Below are positions 1 through 11,863 of a stretch of 64,000 bases of DNA, in pieces (the first letter of the stretch is position 1; each line of letters opens with the position of its first letter). The stretch lies in the NCBI RefSeq assembly GCF_040183065.1, contig NC_091132.1, forward strand, positions 161,284,602 through 161,348,601, written 5' to 3'. The notes beneath the pieces are model-generated. The model was given only the letters and a program-made list of their open reading frames with translations. It did not search any database and was not told where the DNA came from. Source of the stretch: Periplaneta americana (Eukaryota; Arthropoda; Insecta; Blattodea; Blattidae). Made by a program: the position numbers and the translations under genes.

Positions 1-474
1 ACGACTGGAGAGTAAGGACTACATTTTCACAATCACACAATGAATATACTCTATTTCAATCAATATTGTCGTTATTATTTTTTCAACAAATACACAAAAG
101 TACTTAGAGATCACACGTGTCGAGCAGGTAGACCCTATTAGTTTCTCCTAAGCAATGAAGTGAAGTATTTACATAATAAATAATTGCTTTTAACAAGAAA
201 ATGGTTTACATACAATTAACTTTTCCTATTTCTCTTTTTGTTCCTAAAACACCCTTCCCTTTGCGATTTGTTTATAGATCTATGTACATGTATATTAAAT
301 AACTGAATAATTAGCCCTACTACATAGCCAGAAATTTAGTAAGGCAAGTTATTGTAATAATTGCTGTCTTTATTCGCTGCATGTGCATGTACTGTACATC
401 TCTGTTGTCTCTGTTACAGTGGATGCGCTATGCGCTCGTGATCAAGGTCGAGCTCATCTACCGTGATTGGTAGC
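1..474. other. No gene seen
   Basis: This AT-rich stretch holds no convincing coding signal, RNA gene or terminal repeat. It lies upstream of the first recognisable copy of the repeated intergenic unit. Confidence 0.6.
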
Positions 475-544
475 TAATATCGTCTCATCCCTTGTGTATA
501 GGCTAATTTCCTGGCGAGAAGTGATTGAATTGTCAAGTTTTCCC

Positions 545-760
545 GTAACTTTGTTGAATGGGGGGGTGTGTGAAATTTAATGCTTGTGACAAGCTCTATA
601 CACAGTCGAGTAGTCTAGAAACTCAGCAATCCATTCTCACAACCAAAAACCGTACTAGCGGAATGGCTGGGAAAAACTTGCGAACTATAGTCATTTCAAA
701 GTGTAGGTACGTTACACAAGCGAGAAACAGTTCAAGAGCCATAGCTGTCAACACGTGCGA
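545..760 (+). pseudogene. Fossil C2H2 zinc-finger module, copy A
   Basis: A reading of this block in short frames resembles degraded C2H2 fingers: VKFNACDKLYTQSSSLE, followed by a decayed second finger. The better-kept sister copies read CDACGKIYTQSRSLE (17519 on) and CDACGKMYTQSRSLG (38460 on). A GEK-like linker precedes all three. In this copy the first ligand cysteine and the later histidines are gone. It looks like the remnant of the last fingers of an ancestral array, or of a separate finger exon. It is not expected to be translated. Confidence 0.5.
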
Positions 761-1336
761 GTAATACATTACTTACCGAACGCTTGCTCGCGTACAAGCA
801 CTCCAGAATCCATGTCATTTGTACGGTATCGCTGTTGTTTTGTACTCTCAGCTCTCAACTGTCACAGTTCCGGAAACTCACTGTGACTCGTAATAGCGAT
901 TTTATCTGAGAAATTTTGCGCGTTCAATAATATTTACGAAAGATAAAAGATTTATTCTTGGAAAACTACAGTGATTGAATTGCAGCTTAAGTATCAAAGA
1001 CTTACGGACAATAACCTTGTGATTGGGACGAAAATCTTTAGATCCCAGTTTTGTTTTCCTTCAAGTTAATCATCTTATTTGCAAACATTACCACTGTAGA
1101 GCTTTCACATATACGTACCTAATTCGCATCCACTATGAATCACGTGAGTTAGCGCTTTCTCGCAGCTTCGACTTTGGAACTAATGAGAGTTGGAACCAGT
1201 GACAAACATCTGACAGTAACAAGATCACAGGTTTATAAGTTACACCTCAGCGCTATTGTGGAGAGAATTGTCTCCATCCAGGTTACTTACAATGACATGC
1301 ACGCATACATACCTGGGATATGTAATCCATTTGAGA

Positions 1337-1337
<1 letters not shown>

Positions 1338-1391
<54 letters not shown>
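1338..1391. repeat. (ATT)n microsatellite
   Basis: This is a perfect ATT run of about 54 bp. The same position in the sister units carries runs at 18277-18331 and 39240-39259, so the locus predates the duplications and has changed length since. Confidence 0.95.
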
Positions 1392-1393
<2 letters not shown>

Positions 1394-2627
1394 AGTGATA
1401 CGCATTTAAAAATATTTCTGCTACAATTACTCGTTCTAGTTAACTAGAGTGCCCTGAATGCGAATCTGTATTCATATTTTCATTATCACGTTAGATTTTT
1501 CTGTAATTTTGAAAATGAAACTGAGAAAATGTGAAAATTGACAATTTTCATGATTAAAAAATAAATTCAATACGATAATTTAAGTTCTATTATTGCGTTT
1601 AGGTACTGAAAGTTGTTGGTTCTGGGCCTATATTCACATTTTCTTTGTCACGACAGTATTTTGTGTAAATTTTGGAAATAAGGACGAAAGACTTCATAAT
1701 TTAAACGAGAATGTCAAAAAAAGTCAAATGATGTACTGGTACTGTATATTATTTTTAAAACCAATTTTAATGCCGTAATATGACATTGGAGATTATAAAA
1801 TTAATTATGAACCCCAAAATTATTTGATATAGTTAATATGAAAATATTATAATAATATTGTATTATATTGATTACTATAAATTATTATTAATAATTCTTT
1901 GGACAGCGGGAAAGGGCGCACACCAGTGAAAAAAATGAGTTTTTCAAGAGTGAATTTTTCTTTAATTTACTCTTAACTAAATATAAGTATAATATTGAAA
2001 TGAATGTATGTTGTTCAAAGTAAGACCCTTTTCACGTTAACATACAGGAAATTTTATTATATGAAAAATTAGAAAAAATACTTGACTCATGTGATGAGGT
2101 ACAACACAAAAATCGACCAAAGAATTTTTATACCCATTCAGATGTCCAAAATGTCGCTCGAAACTTACCGTTTTAATGCCCTTCGGGGGATCCCTCTTTA
2201 TGCATCAGCAATAATTCGCCAATATTGCTTCATTTCATTTGCCCAGTACCTTATTTTCATGTTTATCAAATCCTGATAAAAGTAGAGTGCGTTACGAAGA
2301 TAATCAATACATCTCTGCGGGTGATACCCGATTCATTATTTACTTTTGGAATTCTCCTTGGCGGTACACTTCAACAGGAAATCATTTTATTGCACTAATG
2401 AATATATTTTCTGTTCACAAAAATAAACACACATTTAAGGCTTATACCTACCAGTTTCAAGAAGTTCTACACGAATAAATATAGAAATGAAATTAATTTT
2501 TTTTCAATTTTTCCTAGCAATGTTAAACAAAAAATTTAAATTTATGTTTTCTTTCTTCATAACTTTTAATTTACATTGTTTTATAACGTTTTAGTGATGC
2601 CATTATGTCTAAAATACCAGGTTTAAC

Positions 2628-2628
<1 letters not shown>

Positions 2629-2681
<53 letters not shown>
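2629..2681. repeat. (TAA)n microsatellite
   Basis: TAA run of about 53 bp. Sister positions at 19541-19578 (imperfect) and 40533-40549 carry shorter versions. Confidence 0.95.
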
Positions 2682-2739
2682 GTAAATATAATTTGTCTAA
2701 GGGTATACACTAATTTCAGTATTTAGACGGTTTCATGAG

Positions 2740-3120
2740 CACGATGGACATATTAATTACTACTTAGCTCTGTATTTTACAGAATGTTTACTTTAAACCT
2801 CATTACCCATTTTTAACTTACACCACTCATGCTCTGAACGGCTCAATTATGAAATTGCTTTAGCTACGATATTCTCAATGCTCTGCATATAGCAACGTAA
2901 TCAAATCTATACTAGACATTTACCCACCGCTACAAGACAGCAATGTGCAGGATGTATGGCTAATTATAGGCGTATTGAGACACTTCTAACTCTAAGTAAA
3001 TCCACCTCAAAATAATTATTATTTTCGGTACCTTTTTTTTCCTGGAGTTTCTTCTTCTGAAATACGTCAAAATATTTTAGAAAGTGATTCTGTGAACATT
3101 CCTATAAGAACAAACAGCAA
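2740..3120 (+). mobile_element. Fossil related to Gypsy-like gag, unit A
   Basis: This block aligns in patches with the better-kept gag-like stretches at 21540-21990 and 56700-57220. On its own it is barely recognisable. It is a very old LTR-retroelement fossil, heavily broken, and older than the duplication of the units. Confidence 0.3.
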
Positions 3121-3374
3121 CTGCCAATCTCTTTTTTCAGAAGTTGCATCCACTCCTGATTTACAGCCGAATGCAGCACACTATTTCGCCATAATAATAG
3201 TAAAATTAAAGAGACATTTTATTAAAAGAAATTTTTCCTTCGCCTAAACATCCATTCGCCATGTTAATTACAAGGAGAGAGAGATACGATTCAAGAGTAG
3301 CAATAATATGGAAGTAACACGTCACGTTTTTTTGCAGCATTTGTATATAGTCATGGACGAATTGAGTTGAAAAA

Positions 3375-4200
3375 AGAGGTAGAGGGAGGAAAAACTTAAA
3401 AATGGAAGGGAGTTTGGGGCTGAGGAAAAGTGAGTATGTAAACTCCAAGCCAGTTCGCCACTTGTCTCAGTGTGATTTGACTGCTCCACTGAAAAAAATG
3501 TTGAAAGGGAAACAGCCGAAAATAGACGTAAATCTGACTTATGGATCACAAGAAGAGACTCCGGAAGATGTAAGTTTCCACATTGAAAAGGTACTTTGAC
3601 CCTTCACAGTGCCAGTGGAGTCCAGTAAACTCGCTCATATGACAAGTGTGATGTTCGAAGGCTGAACCAAGACCTCCAGAAGAAACACCTGGATTTGTAA
3701 GTCCGAACTGTAAAAGTACCCTCTGCGAATAAAGTCGAGTAACTGGCTCAAGTAGCAGGATAATGTACGAAACTAAGCCAGTGCATCTGTGTCGAAAATT
3801 GTTTGCAAAATCAACGGAATCATTATGGGTAAAGGAATGTAGGTTCGTGGCCCATTTATTTTAAGGTTCATCCCGATATTTGTTTTAGGAAAACCTTAGG
3901 CAAGATAAATGTCTATAAAAGTATTATGTATCCAATTTACAATGTTGGTGTTACTGGTCATAAGTAATCCAGGGACCAATTTGTCACGGTCTTCTATGTG
4001 AATTGTTATCAAGCTATTTTAATTACAATTTGTAAGAAATATACTAATAAAAATTTGCCGTATCAGGTGTTATTATTCTATGCTAATTTTGTCATTCACC
4101 AGTGTTTAAAATTGACAGCTGAAAACAGGTATGTAAATGTGATTTTTTCAATGAGCAGTAGGTAGTGTACTATTGCATTGTATTCCAAAAAAGTTAGGAG
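3375..4200. repeat. Conserved non-coding block present in all four units
   Basis: The text around the phrase GACAAGTGTGATGTTCGAAG (near 3640) recurs near 23660, 41910 and 62840 with close spacing and flanks. No protein family is recognised in any frame. It is the most widely shared part of the intergenic units and could mark a former 3' exon or an old repeat. Confidence 0.6.
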
Positions 4201-4229
4201 GAAACGACACCCAAAAACTTTCTTGCATA

Positions 4230-4965
4230 TTTAACTATAACAGTTTTATTTTCCAATTTACTTATCTTAATGTTATTAGTTTACATTAACGTTTTCGATA
4301 CTTTTGTTGTATCATCTTCAGATGTTTAGGATGTTATGTCAACATGTGTGATGAAAACCTAGCCTCGTAGTGTGTTGTGGGTTGTTCAAATGATTAGAAC
4401 CTATCATGATTCCCTAGTCTTGCTAGAGTTGATCGTTGCTGTGAATTAACCGAATTCAGTGTCTCTAGTTACTTGTTAAGATTCTGTTAAAATTCACTAT
4501 GAAAGTTCGTGTGGGACAGTGTAAAATTATGTGAGAACAATAACATAACATATAAATATAAAATTGTAAATATAAAACAAATGAAGTATACACTTTAAAA
4601 ACACTATAAAACACTTTGAACACATGTATGGTTGGCCATGTTAGCCAGTTGTTATGTCGTTGAATTGGGCTGCTTCTGCTGATCTTGGTTATAATCACTG
4701 TCCTAAATGACGCACTTTTTGTTCACTGATTTATCTGTAGTTTTTGGTATTATGTGTTATTTGGAGCCTTTGTAGACTTTTCACTTTAAAATTATATTGT
4801 TCATACTGACTAATGTGAAAATCATTGATACAGTTACTATGTGTCGGTAATAAATTAGACGTATGTGGTACAAGATGGTTTTCTGTTGAGTCCGTGAATC
4901 TAGTACAGCCGTGCGTGTAATTTTAGCTGTTGTCGAACTATTCTTGTTTGGTGCTTGGCTGGGAC
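4230..4965. mobile_element. Insertion of about 736 bp with 9-bp target duplication, class unknown
   Basis: The sequence TCTTGCATA occurs at 4221-4229 and again at 4966-4974. Unit C reads straight from the left flank into the right flank near 42500, giving the empty state. No terminal inverted repeat and no coding region are recognised. A 9-bp duplication would suit a Mutator-like element, and a 3'-tail-like motif would suit a Penelope-like or SINE-like retroelement. The class is left open. Confidence 0.6.
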
Positions 4966-5185
4966 TCTTGCATAGCTTACAATCAATTGTGCTGTACATC
5001 GACTTGTTCTAGAGGCATGTGTTTGTTCTTTGCATATTACTGTAAAAATGTGGTACGGGTACATATTTACATTTAAAATTTGTAATTAATTATTCCGTAA
5101 GGTTCAGGTTTTTTATTACACTTATACTCTTTGTAGCACACGCTTATCAGTTTGAAATTTCGGATAAATTTCTATTGTATGCAGG

Positions 5186-5186
<1 letters not shown>

Positions 5187-5240
<54 letters not shown>
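5187..5240. repeat. (ATT)n microsatellite
   Basis: ATT run of about 54 bp in a stretch (5041-5990) that otherwise shows no gene. Confidence 0.95.
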
Positions 5241-5990
5241 GTCAATTTTATTTTTAAGAACGGTAAATGTTGTTCATGTTTGTTTCTCATATTCTAAAAA
5301 TTATGTATGTGAGCCATATCGATTTTCATTTGGGTACTTCTGCAGAATTATACCAAAAAAAGGCTCTACTTTTTTCTTTAACAGTTGCGTAGTACGAATA
5401 GTATCTACCTGCAGTACCTAGTTACGATTGGATGTATAGTCCCCGTAAGTGCACATGCTGAGGTCTCTAATTTAATTAGGCCTATCTAGTAAAGTTTGCT
5501 GGAAATGTTCATGTACATATTTCTCATAAGTATGTTTTTGGGGGCCGGTACCGAACGAGCAAGAAAGCATTTTTAGTGCCAATAATAATAGTAATAATTG
5601 CCGAAGGAGGTCGTATTTCGATATAATTAGGCCTAACCTTCACGTTTTTATATAAATGGTGATCTGTACTTTCGTAAGAAATATTTCTTTGCTTACGTAT
5701 TTTAACTTTTTTTCCTGATTTAAATTTATAGATTTTTTGTTCTTATTTTTTTCTGTATCATGTACGATGTGTGGTAGTTATGTTGTTACAGTGAATCACA
5801 GGTGTGCAGGATGCGCATTTCCCTAAAATATTGTAAATTGGTATGTATCGTATCATATGGTTTCATAAAATATGTTAAGAAAATTGTGACTGTTATCTTA
5901 ATCCAATATTTATAACTTACAAAACGTTTGAGACGTTATAAATTACGTCACGATATACCATCTATTGTAGGAAATTACGCAATAAAATTT
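5241..5990. other. No gene seen
   Basis: AT-rich sequence without a recognisable domain. Two copies of the TAGGCCTA octamer lie at 5477-5484 and 5628-5635. Confidence 0.55.
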
Positions 5991-7285
5991 AGGCGCCTGT
6001 CGAAGCATATTTACTTTCTTAGAAATGGCTTTTAAGCAACCCCAGTTTCAGTGCCACCTTCATATAAGTCTGCCATCAGTCCCTATCCTGGGCAACTTTA
6101 ATCCAGTCCCTATCAACATATCCCACTTCCCTCAAATTTATTTTAATATTTATTTATTTATTTATTTATTTAATTAATCCACTCAACAATGTAATTACAG
6201 AGTAGATAAAATGAAAATAACAGGAGTAATACATATAACAATGGTATTTAAACTTAAACAGTTACAATCCAATACTAAAAGATATTAAGCAAATATTACA
6301 TGTAACAAAAACAAAAGTATTTACAATATGAATAAAACTTAGTTTACGGTATATTAAAGTAATAGAGCAAACCAGTTAAGACCTATTTATTAGTAGAATA
6401 CTTATGGAGTGTTTTGAACGCTACCGGTATTTATTTCTCTCAAGAGTGTGGTTCTATCCTGAAAGATGTCAATATTGCTCAGTTTATTATAGGAGGAACA
6501 GATTCTAAGAAGTGGAGAGTACTTATAATAACATGTCCTAGCATAGTTTAAATTAAATGTTTTACTGGTCCTACAGTTCTCTCTTGGTACATGTATTGCT
6601 ATCCTGGACAGTAGATGACTATTTACAGAACTTGTTCATGAATTATGGAAGCATTTTATATCAATATTATTTCTTCTGTGTTGCAAACTTTCAAAGTTAA
6701 AGAGAGACAAAAGAGATGAGTACGAAATACTACTTTCATTATTCCAGGAGGGATAGTAACCAAATGATTTAAGAAACAAAAATCTGATGAATCTTTTTTG
6801 AACACTCTCAATTTTGTTAATATATTTAATTCGATAGGGGTTCCATACAGTACTGCAATATTCAAGTTTTGATCTAACTAATGAAAAAAAATAGAATTTT
6901 TAAACTATCCCATCATCACCTCGGCTTCCCTAACCGTCTATTTCCCTCATGTCTTCCAACTAACACTGTGTATACATTTCTGGATTTACCCATACATGCT
7001 CTGCTCATCTCAAACGTTTGGATTTAATGTTCCTCATTATGTTAGGTGAAGAATATAATTCTTGCAATTCTGCGTTGTATAACTTTCTTCATTCTCCTTT
7101 AACTTTATTCCACTTAACCTCAAATATTTTCTAAGCACCTTGTTCTCGAATATCCTAATAGTATTTTCCTATCAAAAGTGAGAGTCCAAGTTTCACAACC
7201 ATACAGAACAACCGGTAATATAACTGTTTTATAATTCTTACTTTCAGCTTTTTCGAGAGCACACTGGATTATATAACCTTCTCAA
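5990..7285 (-). mobile_element. LINE relic (C-terminal end), split by another LINE
   Basis: On the minus strand, 7285 to 6895 reads with frame changes as the tail end of a non-LTR polyprotein: YGCETWTL, then ENKVLRKYLRLSG, then GRHEGNRRLGKPR. After the inner insertion it resumes at 6136 to 5995 with NLREVGYVDRDW. These phrases are typical of the region after the reverse transcriptase in RTE-like insect LINEs. The copy is 5'-truncated and degenerate. Confidence 0.65.
6137..6894 (-). mobile_element. 5'-truncated LINE nested in an older LINE
   Basis: The minus strand reads LVRSKLEYCSTVWNPY and, further on, IAIHVPRENCRTSKTFNL. This is the post-RT region of a CR1/Jockey-type LINE. The 3' end lies at the plus-strand (TTTA)n run near 6145-6170. 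The element interrupts the reading of the outer LINE relic, so it is the younger of the two. It carries only the last quarter of the protein. Confidence 0.65.
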
Positions 7286-8029
7286 CCGAATAATAGTGTT
7301 TCTTTGTTTATTGTCTAATTATTTCCACGTTTGCAAATTAAATTAGTTCCAATTTTACAGATATATTTGTAATTTCCTATAAAATAATTTCTTTCCAGTT
7401 AATTTTTCTGCACTTTTTGCTAGAAACATTTCGGTAATATGATAATGTTTTCGTTAGTCCCGTTCACTGATTTTGATATCTGTAGAGTGGTTTTTTGCGT
7501 GCTGAATGTATTTTGCAGTATTTTATGTCGAACTTCTTTCTTATCGATAATATTCTTCACAGGAAGAATTAAAAGCACAAGCTCAATTATATTCCTATGG
7601 CGTAGGTGTAAACAGGAAGAAGACTCTGGACATTTCGTTAAAATGGCCAAAAGCCGTCTCAAGTTTGATTGATGATACATTTATGAAGGTATTATTACAG
7701 CTGCAACGTTATTCCTACGTACGTTTCCCCTCGTACATTGACCTTACTTGCGCCTTCCTGATAGAAAGAATTCAAAGTAGGCGTAATGGGATGTGAGGAA
7801 TGATCTAAGTAATCGGTAATTCAAGGTTATAAACATTATTAACGAAATGCTGTAATTTAAGGAATATAAGGTCCCAATTCTTAGTAACGTACGAAACACG
7901 GCGATGTAAAATTGTATCTCAAATTTGACATAGAACCGCACAGTGATTAGTTCGAACCAGCAGCTTGTATGTGAAACTTTGTGATAAACTATGTCGTCAA
8001 TCATCCGGCTTTTTCTGTGAAACAGTTAC
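7286..8029. other. No gene seen
   Basis: AT-rich upstream sequence of ZF1. From about 7880 it matches the sequence upstream of ZF3 (from 42555), and the ZF3 copy lacks most of what lies between about 5040 and 7880 here. Confidence 0.5.
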
Positions 8030-8234
8030 TGTAACTTTTCCCTAGACTCACATGCTCATCTCTGGTCATATACACCTTCGTTTGTATTTGTGTTAATTAG
8101 TGCTGTATATGTTCGTGCTCGCATACAGAGGAATACTCACTCTACGCTGATGTAGAATGATTACTTACCAAGCTAGTAAGTCTATATGAATCGCTTACAT
8201 ACGGCAGGTTAAGTTATTTAATTTCCTTTTTCAG
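8030..8234 (+). promoter_or_regulatory. Conserved upstream block of ZF1
   Basis: About 200 bp directly before the first coding exon is recognisably shared with 29335-29550 (ZF2) and 42665-42860 (ZF3), including TCACATGCTCATCT and a TTTCCTTTTTCAG splice-acceptor-like end. It may hold a 5' untranslated exon and promoter, but no TATA box is convincing. Conservation could simply reflect shared ancestry. Confidence 0.35.
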
Positions 8235-8239
8235 TCGTA

Positions 8240-8335
8240 ATGGATGGCTTGATGAAGATGGAACCTGACTCCGACCCTCTTGCTATACAAACAAGTGATA
8301 ATGCAGATACAGAAGAGAGGAAGCTTTTATCTGAG
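8240..8335 (+). CDS. ZF1 coding exon 1
   Basis: It encodes 32 residues beginning MDGLMKMEPDSDPLAIQ, ends in phase 0, and is followed by a GTAGG donor. MKMEPDSD contains a KxE motif. The upstream CCTTTTTCAG suggests an intron in the 5' untranslated region. Confidence 0.85.
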
Positions 8336-10632
8336 GTAGGCTGTATCGAAAGCAATTACTTTTTTTCTAAATACATCATTTATAACTGGGGGAGCATATA
8401 CCAATGTAACTAAATATTTTTCTTGAACGTGATGAAACACAAATAACGAAGTTGAAACTTCTGAATGTGATATAAGAATCGTAAATATATAATTTTATTT
8501 CACATTAAAACACATATTTTTACAAACAACTTATGTGAATATGTATCTTCAGGATCTCTGTTAAAAATATATATATCTCTGTGTGTTTTTGTAATTGCAT
8601 CAGTTTTTGGAACAACTTTGAAGCATTTCAAAACTGAATCAGTTATATCATTTAGTATAAAATTAACCTTTGTTTTGTAATCTGGATCCTTGTGGTCGTC
8701 TGCAGACGCCGGCCAGATGTCTCAATTGTGGAATAAGTTAATATACTGTATTCTGTATGGATGAACTATTTTTCTTGTTGTCTGTCCAACGTGTATGGTG
8801 TTACGTAACAGTACATATTTCCTGAAGCTCAGAGAATCACTAAACAGCATATCAGTGTTATTGAAGGGTCAATTAACGTGAAAAAGAACGAGAGGTCTTG
8901 CAACATATAATTTCCAGGAATGTTTATTTCTGATGGGCTTCATTTGAAATATATAACCGATAAGATCTCACTTACAAACGAAGCATCTTCACTATAATTT
9001 TAATGCAACGTATTTTTTCACAAGATGTCTGTAATTATCAATGTCTGAAAATGCCATACTCAGTGGCGAAAACATTAACAATTTTAAAAGTATACCAATG
9101 TAAATTTATAATTACAATAAATTACATTAAAATAAGTTATAAATTGAATACAATTCTTTTTTAATTAATACTTTTGTATGTTGTGTTTCAAGTTTTTGAA
9201 ATTGATACACGTACATTCTTTGACATCACTAATAATAATAATATTACTTTTTAGTGTAGACGGACTAAAATTTTCGTGTAGGCCTACAGCTTTATATCAT
9301 ACATTGCCCTTTTAATTTTTTTTTTTTTTTATTTTGCAGGAAGGAAATTTATTAGACTTCCACTTCACTGAAATAAAAACAGAATGTATAGACCACAGAT
9401 ATGATGTGAAATCAGAGATGGCATATGAGGAAGCTGCAGTGTCAGTAGACTTTCCCATCGTGAAGAGTGAAGCTGAGGTGAGTGCAGTTTATGAAGTGTG
9501 TTGGTCGCTAGTTCTCTCTCTGTTATTTACTGACTACAGGCAGGTGACCAGGGGATACGATGATAGTTGCTTTCATCCTTTCAATTTCTTCATCCTGTAA
9601 TCAGTCGTAAATCTTTTCTAGTTCATTTTTTACGTAGACCCTGCAGTCTTCAGTGTTCCGTAAACCATAATAATTTTGTTGTTTACATCGCCACTGATAA
9701 AATGTTTAACCCTCTAAGTTTTAGTTTAATTTAGTTTGCCTTAATCCACAAATGCCAGATAGATCCTCACATTCTTCATAACTTTCTTCCATTACCGCCT
9801 TTACCCTATACATTGGATCAATTGCCGACATCTATCTGGTTCTCACCTGTGAGCATCTTGAAATGTGGGTAGCAAGAAAACTGACCTATAAATAATGTTT
9901 TCCTCTTTTAGGTAGTGGACCTTTAATGTTAGTGGATTGTCGGGTTACAGGAGAGAAATTAACGGGCCACTAGTAATTGGATGTCAACCAAGCAGCTTTG
10001 GATTTCACAAGTGACGTAATAGGACGTCAATTAAAAAGTGAACATCGGCTGCTAGACTGATGTCAGGCATTGCTTTTATTGTTGTCAAAATTTGCAATAA
10101 ATATAGACTATTAGGAACCAGAAAGAAATCAGGAACAGATGTTTCAGTGAGGAAGATTAATATGACAATTTTTTTATTAGAAGTAGCGCATGAGTGCATT
10201 AATTTTATAGAAAATAGAAAGACAGCCAACGGGGCAGATAAATTCTTCCTCAGACGAAATAGAGCCTGTAATAAAGAAATAATAACTTCTCTATTCGAAG
10301 AATTAATGAATACATGAATAAGTATATAAATAATTAATCAAATTATCGTATGCCGATAGGTAAGAAGAGATACCTCTATCTACAAAAATGGTAATTTATT
10401 TTAACTACGTTGGTATTATTTAGATTAACTACGTTATTATTTTGTTCACAAAATTAGACGGTGTACTGATATTTTGTTCTCGAATAGAAGGTCATGCAAA
10501 GTAGAAACATATAAGAAGTTTGTCTATTTCGAGAAAATAATTCCCAAGCTTTTTTTATTTACCTGCAAATGTACAGATACGAGGTATGACTTTTTAGCCA
10601 TTGATATGCAATATTATTATAATATCTTGTAG

Positions 10633-10676
<44 letters not shown>

Positions 10677-11814
10677 ATATATATATATAGGCCTAATCCA
10701 CAAAATATCGCATGCCTTAATGTCACACATTTAACATGATGAACCAAAAATATTAAATTACTCGCCAATACACAAAATGTACGCAAGGTGGCTCTCTAAT
10801 GGAGGAATAAATATTATTATAGGAGGGATATCAGATCTCTAAGTTAGTGAATCCTTTAACAGATCAAATAGCACTAAACATATTTCTTGGAATGCGTCTT
10901 TCGAACTCATTGGTCTAATAGCGGCTAATGCAGGAACAAATGCTTTCTTACTACCCACCATCATTGTCACTTACACTTTCAATTAACTCAGTGTTTGTGC
11001 AAAATTTAGTTGCTACACGATATTTCTTAGAAATTGCAATAATTTGTTGTTTGCAATTCTTTTGTTTTTATTTATTCATATCATGGTTTTGCCAAGAATG
11101 CTTATATTGTATATAGTATTGGGTACGATTTTTTTTTAATCTATGGAGTGCATAAACTAGCATGCATTAATAGTTCATCTATTATTGTCCTATGAGTCTG
11201 TTTTGTAAAATCTTGATGTGCAGGAAAATTCATGTGAATTGGATGAAGTGAGTGATGAGGGAAAACCGGAAGTAATGGGAGAAGAGAATGAAGTCTTGAC
11301 TGAAAGGTGAGTGAAATACATGAGTCCTTACCTTGTCGTTGGTTTCACTCTTTATTTATATCACAACAAAATATATATATTTTTAGTTTTAATATGATTA
11401 TTATTCAGATGACAGTATACTTTGTGGGGGCGAGTAGCATAATTTTAATATTTACTTTAACTATCACCAATAAATCTTTTACCACTGCCATACCATTACA
11501 ACTATCGATGCTGAAGTTGCTGCCATTCAAGGAAATACCAAAGTATAGACCTGCCTTCACCTTGTCACATTTAATGCAGACCAGTTAATAGAATTGTTTC
11601 ATTTTCCAATTGTGTGTACCCAGGAAAAATGGTTTCCATTAATTTCTTAAGTTCGTCGTCGAATTTCTAATAGAAATTTGGTGATAACATCTACGTAGTC
11701 CTACTGCTTTCAGTCCTCCTTGTCTCCTATAGATTTAAGACAGTTTCTGTGTACAAATAATGAAATGTTTGAGGTTTCGAGTGTTTGGATTTACAAGTTG
11801 CAAAATTATTATTA

Positions 11815-11863
<49 letters not shown>

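Larger units (their letters stand above)
475..5040. repeat. Intergenic unit A
   Basis: This is one copy of a unit that recurs between the zinc-finger genes. It aligns by eye along most of its length with 38395-42545 (unit C), and its first 2.2 kb also with 17455-19625 in unit B. It contains a fossil finger piece near 545-760, microsatellites, old Gypsy-like gag-related sequence near 2740-3120, and a private insertion at 4230-4965. Its position right of the window edge implies another zinc-finger gene further left. Boundaries are approximate because they rest on visual alignment. Confidence 0.75.

Noticed and set aside
3402-3599. 65-residue frame in unit A
   Set aside because: The matching blocks in units B, C and D do not keep the frame and no family was recognised.
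10005-10317. 85-residue frame in ZF1 intron 2 (and its minus-strand partner)
   Set aside because: No family resemblance, and the homologous ZF3 sequence near 46880-47110 is broken by indels, so it is not under coding constraint.
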